Source: PALSA-1004 sp041483135
Lineage (GTDB): Bacteria > Pseudomonadota > Gammaproteobacteria > Burkholderiales > SG8-41
NCBI GenBank assembly: GCA_041483135.1
Contig: JBGPFE010000006.1
Coordinates: 66,895-130,894 of the forward strand
Reading direction: 5' to 3'
DNA length: 64,000 nucleotides
The number at the start of each line of letters is the position of its first letter. The first letter of the stretch is position 1. Of the stretch, positions 1-8,273 are shown piece by piece. The notes beneath the pieces were generated by a model that did not search any database, had not been told where the DNA came from, and was given only the letters and a program-made list of their open reading frames with translations. The position numbers and the translations under genes were made by a program.

Positions 1-618
1 GCGCGGCACGCGCTGGGTATGGATCCACAACAGCGCGAGCACGCCGAGCGGCACCCCGATATGGATGAATGAGAGCAGCGAGAACAGGCGGTCGTTGACA
101 CTGTCCGTAAAAATGAAATTGCGGATCAGCGTGCCGTTGAATATCGGCAGCCAGTCGAACCACTCGGCCGTCGCGGTCACGGTAAATTGCGCGAGCTCAT
201 CCCATGGCAGCATGTAGCCATTGATGCCGGCCGCGTACACCAGCCACAACAGGACAACGCCGGTGACCCATGAGAACCAGCGGAAGCTGCGGTAACGGTC
301 GAACGTGAAGTGGCGCAGCATGTGCAGCGCCATCACCAGCACCATGGCGTCCGACGCATAGCGGTGCAGGCTGCGCATGATGCCGCCGAGGTACCACTGC
401 TGATGCGTCAGATATTCGACCGACGCGTAGGCCTCATCGACGCCGGTCTTGAAATACGCGTAGAGGTAAAGGCCGCTTGCCACTACGATCCACAACATGA
501 AATAGGCAATCGGCCCGAGGTAGTAAAGCGGGTTGAGCCGGTCGCCGAACGCGAGATTGAACAGGGCTTCCACGCGCAGGAACAACCATTGTCCCGCCAG
601 TTGTATCCGTCTCAACAC
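1..618 (-). CDS. Cytochrome b N-terminal domain protein (partial, runs off the left edge)
   Basis: This membrane diheme cytochrome b would carry quinol-derived electrons. I translated 206 residues from a GTG start at 618, which has AGGAAAGG nine bases upstream, to the window edge, still in frame. Two bis-histidine pairs with the cytochrome b spacing of 13 intervening residues are visible: H85/H99 and H186/H200. The motif NGYMLPWDELAQF lies between them. The gene is the last visible one of a minus-strand group with senC, heme O synthase and a heme-copper enzyme, so it may link that enzyme to quinol. The C-terminal part, and any fused iron-sulfur or cytochrome c domain, lies outside the window. 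Confidence 0.8.
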   Translation of the reverse strand, partial: MLRRIQLAGQWLFLRVEALFNLAFGDRLNPLYYLGPIAYFMLWIVVASGLYLYAYFKTGVDEAYASVEYLTHQQWYLGGIMRSLHRYASDAMVLVMALHMLRHFTFDRYRSFRWFSWVTGVVLLWLVYAAGINGYMLPWDELAQFTVTATAEWFDWLPIFNGTLIRNFIFTDSVNDRLFSLLSFIHIGVPLGVLALLWIHTQRVPR

Positions 619-708
619 TCTTGAATGCCTTTCCTGGAACTCCGTTGGGCACGCGCAACGATACCATGCCGCGCGCCGTCACGCGCAGGCACGGCCCGTT
701 ACCGCGAG

Positions 709-1539
709 CTATACACCGGAGATCTTGCGGTTGCGCCGCCATTCCCTGAACAGGAACAGCAGCACCGCGGCGGTGATGCTTAAGCCGACGAAGATTTCGA
801 TGAACACCGTGTAGTTGAAACGATACTGGCCCGAGATCGGATCATAGACCGTGCATACCAGCCGCACTTTCTCGATCATCTGCGCAAGCCCGTCAAACTG
901 CGCCGGCTCTCCGGTGACCAGTTGCTTGAGCGGCTCGATCAGCAGCGGCAGCCCGAAGCTGTCGCCGTACACCTGGCGCATTATTGTTCCGCCGGCGGTG
1001 ACGATCGTCACCTGCGTGACGTGATCGAACCCTCCCTGCGTCGCGCGGTAGGTGAAGCCGAACTCGCGCGCCAGTTGCTCTACACCGGCCACATCGGGAC
1101 TCAGGAATTCCCAGTTCGGCAATGTCACGCCCTGGCGCCGGGCGAAATCGGCCATCGCCTGCGGCGTGTCGTACGGCAGGTTGAAGCCGACCGTGATTAC
1201 GTTGAAGCTGCCGGCGCCGAGCGCGCGCTGCGCACCCGCTACCGCGTTCGCGAGCAGCTTGGTGGCCACGGGACATGCCTGGAAACAGCCGCTGTAGACA
1301 AAGCTCACCAGGAGCGGCTTGCCGCGGTAGGAAGACAGCGACACGCGCCGGCCGGTGCGGTCGTACAGAACGTAATCGCCGGGCGTGCTGCCGATCACGC
1401 TTTGGCTGAATTTGACCGCAGCCTCGGGATCGAAAGCGGCGGTGCCATCATTCTCTGCCGCGCGCACGGCAGGCGTGGCAAGCAAGAGCAGCAGCGCAAC
1501 CAGACCCCACACCGGGCGCCGCAGCATGAGCGCGCGCAT
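709..1539 (-). CDS. Sco1/SenC-family copper chaperone with a C-terminal membrane anchor
   Basis: This 276-residue protein has an N-terminal signal segment (about 1-27) and a thioredoxin-fold Sco domain. The copper site is visible as C85 and C89 in SGCFQACP plus H173 in GFDHVTQ. Sco/SenC proteins deliver copper to the CuA centre of heme-copper enzymes. Its ATG overlaps the TGA of the heme O synthase gene by one base, so the two are translationally coupled. The C-terminal hydrophobic helix (about 244-265, followed by REWRRNRK) is unusual, because typical Sco proteins are anchored at the N terminus. A second start at 1527 is possible. Sitting behind a CuA subunit, it probably matures that subunit. 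Confidence 0.88.
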   Translation of the reverse strand: MRALMLRRPVWGLVALLLLLATPAVRAAENDGTAAFDPEAAVKFSQSVIGSTPGDYVLYDRTGRRVSLSSYRGKPLLVSFVYSGCFQACPVATKLLANAVAGAQRALGAGSFNVITVGFNLPYDTPQAMADFARRQGVTLPNWEFLSPDVAGVEQLAREFGFTYRATQGGFDHVTQVTIVTAGGTIMRQVYGDSFGLPLLIEPLKQLVTGEPAQFDGLAQMIEKVRLVCTVYDPISGQYRFNYTVFIEIFVGLSITAAVLLFLFREWRRNRKISGV

Positions 1540-2405
1540 CAGGCGGCGATCGCTGCGTCTGCCATCGCTGCCGTCAAGAGAAGCGAGAGCTGCGCGAGCG
1601 ACGCATGAAAACAGCGCATCGCGGTGGCCGCGTCCGGCCGGCGCACGAGATCGACGTTTCGTTTCAGAAAGTATGCACCGCCGAGCGCTGCACCCGCGAT
1701 ATAAATGCCGCCCATTCCGTACCATGCCGGAGCGAGAGATACCGCAACCAGCAGCACGGTGTTGGCGAGTATGATGCGCGCGGCGCGCGCATCCCCGACG
1801 GCGACCGGCAGCATCGGCACGCCCGCTGCCGCATAGTCCTCGTGATAAGCGATCGCGAGACACCAGAAATGCGACGGCGTCCACAAAAACAGCACCAGCG
1901 CGAGTATCAGCGGCACCGCGCCGAGTGCCGGCGTCACCGCCGCCGCCCCGGCCAGCACCGCGAAGCTGCCGGCGAGCCCGCCGATCACGATGTTCAACCA
2001 GGTGCGGCGCTTCAGCCATACGGTGTAGACGATGGCGTAGAAAAACGCGCCGAGGAAAGTGTAAAGCGCCGCCCACGGATTCAACGCGAGCGCCGCTGCC
2101 AGCGTCGAGCCCGCGACCATCGCGGCAATCAGCGCGAGCCACCAGCGGCCGGCATGCAACGCGCCGGTGACGAACGGCCGGCGGCGCGTGCGCGCCATGC
2201 GGCGATCGAGATCGCGCTCGTAATACTGGTTGAACGCGCCGGCGCTCGCCGACGACACCAGCACCGCGAGCCCGAGCACGAACACCTGCCATGCCGACAG
2301 TGACGGGCCGGGTGTCACCGCGATGCCGGCGAGCGCGGTAAACGCGATGACGATCCCGATCCTGAGCTTGAAGACGTTGAATATCCGTCTCGCCACGCTG
2401 CTCAT
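1539..2405 (-). CDS. ctaB: Protoheme IX farnesyltransferase (heme O synthase)
   Basis: This UbiA-family membrane prenyltransferase converts heme B to heme O with farnesyl diphosphate. The Asp-rich motif NQYYERDLDRRMARTRRRP and the second motif YHEDYAAAGVPMLP are both present, with about eight or nine hydrophobic helices. The frame opens at 2474, overlapping the upstream oxidase-like gene, but family similarity begins at MSSVARRIFN, so I start at 2405; the longer form cannot be excluded. It lies between the heme-copper subunit I gene and senC, which suggests that the enzyme uses heme O or, with the divergent ctaA, heme A. Confidence 0.9.
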   Translation of the reverse strand: MSSVARRIFNVFKLRIGIVIAFTALAGIAVTPGPSLSAWQVFVLGLAVLVSSASAGAFNQYYERDLDRRMARTRRRPFVTGALHAGRWWLALIAAMVAGSTLAAALALNPWAALYTFLGAFFYAIVYTVWLKRRTWLNIVIGGLAGSFAVLAGAAAVTPALGAVPLILALVLFLWTPSHFWCLAIAYHEDYAAAGVPMLPVAVGDARAARIILANTVLLVAVSLAPAWYGMGGIYIAGAALGGAYFLKRNVDLVRRPDAATAMRCFHASLAQLSLLLTAAMADAAIAA

Positions 2406-2458
2406 GGCAGAGCCGCGCACGCCGCCCGCATCGCAGACGGCCACGCTGCCCGCCGCTT

Positions 2459-4189
2459 TCAGCTCAACGGCCATACCTGCGACAGGTACTTCCAGTTGAC
2501 GAAGTAATACAGCACGAACGACACGAGCAGCACCATCCCGAGCGCAAACGTGCCGGGCGCCACCATGCCGCCGATGCCGCCGTTACCGTGACCGGTAATC
2601 GCCGCTGCCACCGGCTGCACCGGTGCCGGCGCCGCGAAGCCTTCGGTCGCGCGTATGCGGCGGTAGTCCGGGGTTTCGATCTTCTTGCCGAAGAATACCG
2701 AGCCCACGGTAATCAGCAGGTAAGCGATGCCGCCGACGATCGCGACCAGTCCGCAGATCGCGAACAGCCCGATCATCAGGTAGGCCGTGCCCGGCCACTC
2801 GTGCGGCAGCAGATTGCCGGCCATCGTGATGTCCCAGTGGCGGCGTGGTACGCCGAGCGTTCCCGCGCCCATCATGAACAGCGCAAACCCGCTCATGCCG
2901 ATGCCGAACAGATAGGGCTGCCACTGCGCGAGCTTCGGGAACATCAGTTCGCGCCTGAACATTACCGGGATCAGAAAATAGGTGAGCGCCATGAACGCGA
3001 GCGTGGTGCCGATCACCACCGTGGCGTGGAAGTGCCCCGGCACATACAACGTGTTGTGCATGATCAGGTTCAACTGCTCGGTGCCGAGCACGACGCCCGA
3101 GATGCCGCCCAGGAATCCGAAACCGACCAGCGACATGAACATGCCGGCAAATACCGGGTTGCCCCACGGCGCCTTGCGCAGCCACTCGAACAGGCCTTTG
3201 TTGTAGCCTTTCGCGCGCTGCGCGACCTCGATCGCCCCGGGCACCGTGAGCCCGTGCACCATCGAAGCCAGCACCGCCAGATACATCGCGTAACTGGTGT
3301 TGAAGATTTTCCAGTTCGAGCTCACGCCGGGATCGACCAGGATGTGGTGCGCGGAAGCGAGCTGCAGGAACAGGATGTAAAGGAAGAACGCGGTCCGGCT
3401 TACTTTTTCCGACAGCGGCTTGGCGCCGAACACGATGGCGGCGATTAAATACCATATCGAGACGTGTGCTGCGACGTTGACCTGCTGCGATGAGTGCCCG
3501 AACGCCCACCATACGGTGCGGTACATCAGCGAATCGATCTGGCTGATCAACCCGACCGACCACAGGAAAGTCGGGATCAGGATGATCGCGCCGGCGGCGA
3601 TCGTGAATACCGCGATAATGCATGCGGTCAGCGCGCCGAACGTCACCAGCGGTATCGAGCCGTTGTAGGTGCGCTCGCCCTTGGCCACCACCAGCGTGCC
3701 GAGAAACACAAAACAGCCGATCAAGGCGCCGACCGCGAACAGGATCAGCCCGAGGTAGAACGTCGGATGCGCGCCCATCGGCGCGTAGGACGTGAACATC
3801 ACGCTCGAATCACCGCGGATCACAGAGTAGTTGTTCATTAACGCGCCGAGCACCATCAGCCAGAATCCCGCCCACGCCATGTTCGGCGTCGCCAGCCGGC
3901 AGCGCAACAGCGTCGAGGAGCAGAAATACAGCACCGCGATCTCGAAAAAAATGATCCAGAACACGAGCATGTCCAGCCCGTGCGCGGTCAGCACCAGGTA
4001 AAACCAGTCGGCGGGCAATAGATGCACCGCAGGCCAGCGCGTGAGCAACACCAGCAGCGCGAGCACGCCGCCCACCAGCAGCGACACCACTGCGGCAACC
4101 GCGTTCCACCGCATCAGTTTTTCGGCCGGTTCGTGGAATTGCAGGCCGGTGGTCGGGCAGGTCCGATACATTCTGTTGATTGCCATCAT
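2459..4189 (-). CDS. norY: B-type heme-copper enzyme subunit I lacking the oxidase tyrosine; probable sNOR-type nitric oxide reductase subunit
   Basis: This 576-residue protein has about 14 hydrophobic segments. Heme and CuB ligands are readable: H70 (low-spin heme), H232, the pair H281-H282 in AHHILVDPG, and H386/H388 in VPGHFHAT, an arrangement that strongly resembles ba3-type (B-family) enzymes. Where oxygen reductases have His-x-x-x-Tyr with the cross-linked tyrosine, this protein reads GHSSQQVN, with Gln236 at the tyrosine position. Loss of this tyrosine is typical of NO reductases rather than oxidases. Gene order (CuA subunit, this gene, heme O synthase, senC) resembles norSY-senC of Nitrosomonas-type bacteria. 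An uncharacterised oxidase-like enzyme is the alternative, so the symbol is an inference. Confidence 0.72.
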   Translation of the reverse strand: MMAINRMYRTCPTTGLQFHEPAEKLMRWNAVAAVVSLLVGGVLALLVLLTRWPAVHLLPADWFYLVLTAHGLDMLVFWIIFFEIAVLYFCSSTLLRCRLATPNMAWAGFWLMVLGALMNNYSVIRGDSSVMFTSYAPMGAHPTFYLGLILFAVGALIGCFVFLGTLVVAKGERTYNGSIPLVTFGALTACIIAVFTIAAGAIILIPTFLWSVGLISQIDSLMYRTVWWAFGHSSQQVNVAAHVSIWYLIAAIVFGAKPLSEKVSRTAFFLYILFLQLASAHHILVDPGVSSNWKIFNTSYAMYLAVLASMVHGLTVPGAIEVAQRAKGYNKGLFEWLRKAPWGNPVFAGMFMSLVGFGFLGGISGVVLGTEQLNLIMHNTLYVPGHFHATVVIGTTLAFMALTYFLIPVMFRRELMFPKLAQWQPYLFGIGMSGFALFMMGAGTLGVPRRHWDITMAGNLLPHEWPGTAYLMIGLFAICGLVAIVGGIAYLLITVGSVFFGKKIETPDYRRIRATEGFAAPAPVQPVAAAITGHGNGGIGGMVAPGTFALGMVLLVSFVLYYFVNWKYLSQVWPLS

Positions 4190-4196
4190 CGTCCCC

Positions 4197-4742
4197 TTAT
4201 TTGTTCACGACGTAGAGTTTGCTGGTCATCGTGTGATGATTGATGCCGCAGTACTCGTTGCAGACGATCGAGTAGGTGCCGGCCCTGGTCGGCGTTATGG
4301 TCAGCACGTGGTCATAACCCGGATGCACCTCGATGTTGATGTTCTCGGGCTGCAGCGAGAAACCGTGCAGCCAGTCCATCGACATCAGGTGCAGGCGGTA
4401 GCTTTTGCCCTGCTCGAGCTCGATCATCGGCCACCACTGCCACAAGCGCGCGATCAGATAGACGTCGCTGCCCGCCGGCGGATGCACGACCGGGATCTCC
4501 TGCGCGGTCTCCTTGCGCACGGTGTACTGGTCGACCACCGCCTGCGCTTTCTTGGTGTACGCCTCGGACGTGGTGCGATAGGCCTCGTTGGCGAGATTCT
4601 GTTTTCCGTAGAGGTGCCAGTACGGCATCATGAAAAACATGATCAGGCACCAGATCAGTGACAGGATGATCCACGATCCTTCGAGCCGATCGAGGGGTTG
4701 CTTCCACCACACGCGTTGCGAAGGGGGCTGGATGGCGCTCAT
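4197..4742 (-). CDS. norS: CuA-containing subunit II of the heme-copper enzyme (probable sNOR subunit)
   Basis: This 181-residue protein has one N-terminal membrane helix (about 24-42) followed by a periplasmic cupredoxin domain. The full binuclear CuA ligand set is visible: H126, C161, E163, C165, H169 and M172 in CNEYCGINHHTM. It should therefore accept electrons from a soluble cytochrome c or cupredoxin and pass them to subunit I. The gene ends seven bases before the start of subunit I, which has AAGGGGAC as its ribosome site, so the two form an operon. By sequence alone it could be a cytochrome oxidase subunit II; the NOR reading rests on its partner lacking the active-site tyrosine. Confidence 0.75.
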   Translation of the reverse strand: MSAIQPPSQRVWWKQPLDRLEGSWIILSLIWCLIMFFMMPYWHLYGKQNLANEAYRTTSEAYTKKAQAVVDQYTVRKETAQEIPVVHPPAGSDVYLIARLWQWWPMIELEQGKSYRLHLMSMDWLHGFSLQPENINIEVHPGYDHVLTITPTRAGTYSIVCNEYCGINHHTMTSKLYVVNK

Positions 4743-4806
4743 GACGGGTTTTCTCCCAGGTTAGGCTGATTGCCTGCGCACGCGGCTGCCAGGCCGCGGC
4801 CGTGAT

Positions 4807-4992
4807 TCAGTACGCGCAACCAAGTCCGGCGTAGAACTTGAAGCACATGAGACTGCGCGCGATGTCGGCGTACGGCAGCAGCGTCAGCAATCCGAGCCCT
4901 GCGGCGAGGGCGGCTACAATGCAGGCGGCTTCAAACATCTCTGCCGGCGATTGCCGCCACCATTGGCGCAATCGCGGGTGGGCCGCGCTCAT
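4807..4992 (-). CDS. Small single-span membrane protein in the sNOR-like operon
   Basis: This 61-residue protein has one hydrophobic helix (about residues 19-40) and ends in a Cys- and Tyr-containing tail. I chose the ATG at 4992 because it overlaps the stop of the upstream small gene as ATGA, a sign of coupling; a longer upstream start is less likely. No family was recognised. Its position between a promoter-proximal small protein and the CuA subunit suggests an accessory subunit or assembly factor. That role is inferred from context only. Confidence 0.62.
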   Translation of the reverse strand: MSAAHPRLRQWWRQSPAEMFEAACIVAALAAGLGLLTLLPYADIARSLMCFKFYAGLGCAY

Positions 4993-5168
4993 TTTCCGAC
5001 CGGGATCGTGATGATCTCCATCACACCCCACACAATGTAGAACACCGTCGGCATCGCAATGCCGAGGAACAACAGCAGAAACGGGTTATCCAGAATCTGC
5101 TGCATGATAGGTATGCCTTCGTCCATTTCGTCGGCAGTCGGGTCAGGGCTACGAGTTATGTCGGTCAT
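4989..5168 (-). CDS. Small single-span membrane protein, first gene of the sNOR-like operon
   Basis: This 59-residue protein has an acidic N terminus and one hydrophobic helix (about residues 33-52). The start at 5168 is supported by AGAGAGG at 5174-5180 on the minus strand. It is the first gene after the FNR-type box at 5263-5276 and overlaps the next small gene by four bases. No family was recognised. Short one-helix subunits accompany several B-type heme-copper enzymes, so a small structural subunit is plausible but not shown. Confidence 0.62.
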   Translation of the reverse strand: MTDITRSPDPTADEMDEGIPIMQQILDNPFLLLFLGIAMPTVFYIVWGVMEIITIPVGK

Positions 5169-5262
5169 GTCGTCCTCTCTGTTTGGTCGCAATCTCGGTA
5201 GCGCAGGAATACGGCCGTCCAGCGCTAGCGGCTAAATCTACTGCATGCCGGGAAGCCGAAGT

Positions 5263-5276
5263 TTGATACATATCAA
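5263..5276. promoter_or_regulatory. FNR/DNR-type box between the sNOR-like operon and ctaA
   Basis: TTGAT-ACAT-ATCAA is a perfect match to the FNR consensus TTGAT-N4-ATCAA. For the minus-strand operon, a class II spacing of -41.5 predicts a start near 5228, and a -10-like TAGATT lies at 5240-5235. The 60-base leader then reaches the first small gene. Control of ctaA in the other direction is possible, but its -10 is weaker. Confidence 0.8.
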
Positions 5277-5368
5277 GGTTTCAAAAAAAACAGAACCGCA
5301 TGATTATGCGAACTGCGGCGCGGAAAAATCTGGCTGGAATCAAGCCCTGACTCGCGCCACCGCCAATC

Positions 5369-6454
5369 ATGGAAACTATAGCTGGAATGGACCAAAAATC
5401 GCGGCAACAGGTCGCTGCCTGGCTTTTGCTGTGCTGCGCAATGCTGTTCACGATGGTAGTGGTCGGCGGCGTGACGCGCCTCACGCATTCCGGATTGTCG
5501 ATCGTCGAATGGCAGCCGATCGTCGGCACGCTGCCGCCGCTGGGCGATCAGGCGTGGCATGCAGCATTCGAGAAATACCAGCAGACCCCCGAATACCGGA
5601 AAGTCAACCTCGGCATGAGCCTTGCGGAGTTCAAGGGCATTTTCTGGTGGGAATACGCGCACCGCCTGCTGGGGCGCGCCATCGGGCTCGCCTACCTGCT
5701 GCCGTTTGCATATTTTCTGGCGCGCAACAAGGTCGACCGCGCGCGCGCGTGGCGGCTCGGCGCGATCTTCGTGCTCGGCGGACTGCAGGGCGCAATGGGC
5801 TGGTACATGGTGAAGAGCGGCCTCGTCGACGATCCGCGCGTCAGCCACTTCAGGCTCACGGCACACCTCGGGTTCGCGCTGGTAATTTACGCCGCGATGC
5901 TGTGGCAGGCGCTCGGGTTGCTTGCGCCGTACCGCGTGCCGCGGCGCGATGTACCGCGCCGCAGCCTGTGGCTTTTTTCGCTCGTGCTGACGACGCTCAT
6001 TTTCCTGGCGGCGCTATCGGGTGGCCTCGTTGCCGGTATCCGTGCCGGCCTTGCGTACAACACGTTCCCATTGATGAACGGGCACTGGGTACCGCCGGAA
6101 ATCCTGATGCTCGAGCCGTGGTACTCCAACTTCTTCAACAACATGGCGACCGTGCAATTCGACCACCGGTCGCTTGCGTGGCTGCTCGCGCTGCTCGTGC
6201 CGTGGTTCTGGTGGCGCTCCGCGCGCGTGGCGCTGACGCGGCCGGCACGCCTGTGGTGCAACCTGCTCCCCGCAGCACTGGCACTGCAGGTCGGCCTCGG
6301 CATCACGACGCTGCTGCTCGTGGTGCCGGTCGCGTTTGGGGCCGCGCATCAGGCCGGCGCGCTCCTCTTGTTCACCGCAGCGTTGATCGTGAACCACCAA
6401 CTGCTGGTGACGGCCGACCGGGATGATATCCGGCATGCGAAGAACGCTTCATAG
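5369..6454 (+). CDS. ctaA: Heme A synthase
   Basis: This COX15/CtaA-family membrane protein (361 residues) oxidises the C8 methyl of heme O to give heme A. Histidine-containing family motifs are visible: WWEYAHRLLGR, SHFRLTAHL, QFDHRSLAW and AAHQAGA, spread over about eight hydrophobic helices. A second start at 5387 (MDQKSRQQ) is equally plausible, since neither has a strong ribosome site. It is divergent from the sNOR-like operon and shares the intergenic region holding the FNR-type box. Together with ctaB it suggests that a heme A enzyme is made. The cbb3 oxidase in this window needs only hemes B and C. Confidence 0.92.
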   Translation: METIAGMDQKSRQQVAAWLLLCCAMLFTMVVVGGVTRLTHSGLSIVEWQPIVGTLPPLGDQAWHAAFEKYQQTPEYRKVNLGMSLAEFKGIFWWEYAHRLLGRAIGLAYLLPFAYFLARNKVDRARAWRLGAIFVLGGLQGAMGWYMVKSGLVDDPRVSHFRLTAHLGFALVIYAAMLWQALGLLAPYRVPRRDVPRRSLWLFSLVLTTLIFLAALSGGLVAGIRAGLAYNTFPLMNGHWVPPEILMLEPWYSNFFNNMATVQFDHRSLAWLLALLVPWFWWRSARVALTRPARLWCNLLPAALALQVGLGITTLLLVVPVAFGAAHQAGALLLFTAALIVNHQLLVTADRDDIRHAKNAS

Positions 6455-6633
6455 TGCAGTCGCTCTCGCCGCTGTAACACTTCCCGCGCACCAATCCAAG
6501 ACGAGGGCTTTTCCCGCGCATACCTGGCGAACCGTTTGCTTTTTTCCATCTCAGTGACACGGACTCGGGTTACCCCCCGACGTCTCCCGGTTGCGCAATC
6601 ACGGCGCGTATTCCTGCACGCGCCACCCCCCGT

Positions 6634-6647
6634 TTGACATATATCAA
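6634..6647 (+). promoter_or_regulatory. FNR-like box upstream of the nitronate monooxygenase-like gene
   Basis: TTGAC-ATAT-ATCAA deviates from the FNR consensus at one base. A class II start would fall near 6682, with CAAAAT as the -10 hexamer at 6670-6675 and a 21-base leader to the ATG at 6703. The geometry supports use in the plus direction. Confidence 0.65.
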
Positions 6648-6702
6648 GGTTTGCGCATGACGGGTCAAGCAAAATAGAGTGTTGATATTGTCCCAACCTT
6701 GC

Positions 6703-7917
6703 ATGGACGACGGGTCCCTGACGCGCAATAGTGCGCTCACCGAATTGCCGCGCTGGCGGTTGCGCTCGCGTTTGCTGCTGCCCATTGTGCAGGGCGGCAT
6801 GGGCGTCGGCATTTCGGCGCACCGTCTTGCCGGCACTGTCGCCCGGCTCGATGCAGTCGGCACGATTTCGAGCGTCGATCTGCGTCACCATCATCCGGAT
6901 CTTCTTGAAAGAGCCAAGGACTGCACCGATCGAGGCGAACTCGACAAGCTCAATCAGATCGCGCTCGACCGCGAAATCCGCATGGCGCTCGACATCGCCT
7001 GCGGGCACGGCGCGATTGCGGTAAACGTGATGAAGGCGGTCTCCGATCACGCCGCCTACGTGCGCCAGAGCTGCGAGAGCGGCGCGCATGCAATCGTCAT
7101 GGGCGCCGGGTTGCCGCTCGACCTGCCCGACATGACGCGTGATTTCCCCGACGTGGCGCTGATTCCGATACTGTCCGATGTGCGCGGCGTGAACATCGTG
7201 CTCAGGAAATGGCTGCGCAAGAACCGGCTGCCGGATGCGATCGTGATCGAGCACCCGCGCTACGCGGGTGGACACCTCGGCGCGACGCGTCCGGAGGAAA
7301 TCAAGGACCCGCGCTTCGACTTCGAGCCGGTGCTCGCGGGCGTCTTCGAGCTGTTGCGCGAACTCGGCCTCGAACGCGACCGCATTCCGCTGATCCCGGC
7401 CGGCGGCATCAACAGCCACGAGCAGGTGCGCAAGCTGCTCGCACTCGGCGCCGCCGCAGTACAAATCGGTACGCCATTCGCGGTCACCGAGGAAGGCGAC
7501 GCGCATCCGAACTTCAAGAAAGTGCTGGCGGAAGCAAAACGGGAGGAAATCGTCACGTTCATGAGCGTCGCCGGCCTGCCCGCGCGCGCGGTGCTGACAC
7601 CGTGGCTCAGAAACTACCTGCGACGCGCGAAAGCCCTGCAGTCGCACGCCAAAGCCGATCCCGCGCGCTGCGTGCCCGGCCTCAATTGCCTTAAGGTGTG
7701 CGGATTGCGTGACGGCATCGCGACGATCGGCCAGTTCTGCATCGACACGCGGCTTGCATTCGCGCTCAAGGGCGACGTGAAGAAAGGTCTGTTCTTCAGG
7801 GGCAGCGAAAGCCTGCCGTTCGGGGCCGCGATCCGCCCGGTCGCGGAACTGCTCGACTATCTGCTGACCGGCAGAATGCCGGATCTCAGCGCGGCCAAGG
7901 CAGCGGGTCGCGCGTAA
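6703..7917 (+). CDS. Nitronate monooxygenase / 2-nitropropane dioxygenase-like flavoprotein
   Basis: This 404-residue FMN-dependent TIM-barrel protein has the family N terminus LPIVQGGMGVGIS, HPRYAGGHLG in the substrate region, and the phosphate-binding segment IPAGGINSHEQV followed by LGAAAVQIGTPF. Family members oxidise alkyl nitronates or act as related FMN oxidoreductases. The true substrate is unknown. The C terminus has extra cysteines (CVPGLNCLKVCG), an extension absent from the shortest members. I chose 6703 over 6679 because the predicted start from the FNR-like box would lie at about 6682. Its 3' end overlaps the convergent sirB2-like gene by 32 bases. Confidence 0.82.
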   Translation: MDDGSLTRNSALTELPRWRLRSRLLLPIVQGGMGVGISAHRLAGTVARLDAVGTISSVDLRHHHPDLLERAKDCTDRGELDKLNQIALDREIRMALDIACGHGAIAVNVMKAVSDHAAYVRQSCESGAHAIVMGAGLPLDLPDMTRDFPDVALIPILSDVRGVNIVLRKWLRKNRLPDAIVIEHPRYAGGHLGATRPEEIKDPRFDFEPVLAGVFELLRELGLERDRIPLIPAGGINSHEQVRKLLALGAAAVQIGTPFAVTEEGDAHPNFKKVLAEAKREEIVTFMSVAGLPARAVLTPWLRNYLRRAKALQSHAKADPARCVPGLNCLKVCGLRDGIATIGQFCIDTRLAFALKGDVKKGLFFRGSESLPFGAAIRPVAELLDYLLTGRMPDLSAAKAAGRA

Positions 7918-8269
7918 GCGCGACCGCGACGATATAAAAGAACACCGCCTGCGCGGCGATCCACGCCGTGATGCGCATGCGCGACGTCCTGCCGAATTTG
8001 AGGGCGATCATGCCCAATCCGATATAAATCAACAGGCCGGCTACTTTGGCGGTAAGCCAGCCATGAGTGCCCGGGTACTGGTGGATCAAGACAGCCATCC
8101 AGATCGCGGACGCAAGCAACACAGTGTCGTTGACATGCGGCACGACGCGCACCCAGCGCCGCGTCAGCCGCGGCGAATCAACGATCATCCAGACACCACG
8201 CACAAAAAACAGGGTGTAGCTCACCACCGCCGCGGCGATGTGGATCTGCTTCAACAGTGCAAACTCCAT
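7886..8269 (-). CDS. SirB2-family membrane protein
   Basis: This 127-residue integral membrane protein has four hydrophobic helices and conserved histidines (KQIHIAAA, VPHVNDT, TGTHGWLTAK-like). It matches the SirB family by overall pattern, including VSYTLFFVRGVWM. The biochemical function of the family is unknown. It is the last gene of the long minus-strand run that begins at ccoN, four bases after its upstream neighbour, so it is probably co-transcribed with the cbb3 oxidase genes. Its final codons overlap the end of the convergent flavoprotein gene. Confidence 0.8.
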   Translation of the reverse strand: MEFALLKQIHIAAAVVSYTLFFVRGVWMIVDSPRLTRRWVRVVPHVNDTVLLASAIWMAVLIHQYPGTHGWLTAKVAGLLIYIGLGMIALKFGRTSRMRITAWIAAQAVFFYIVAVALTRDPLPWPR

Positions 8270-8273
8270 GCAA

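Noticed and set aside
2459..4189. Ordinary ba3-type cytochrome c oxidase subunit I
   Set aside because: The active-site tyrosine expected four residues after the CuB histidine is a glutamine, so normal O2 reduction is unlikely.
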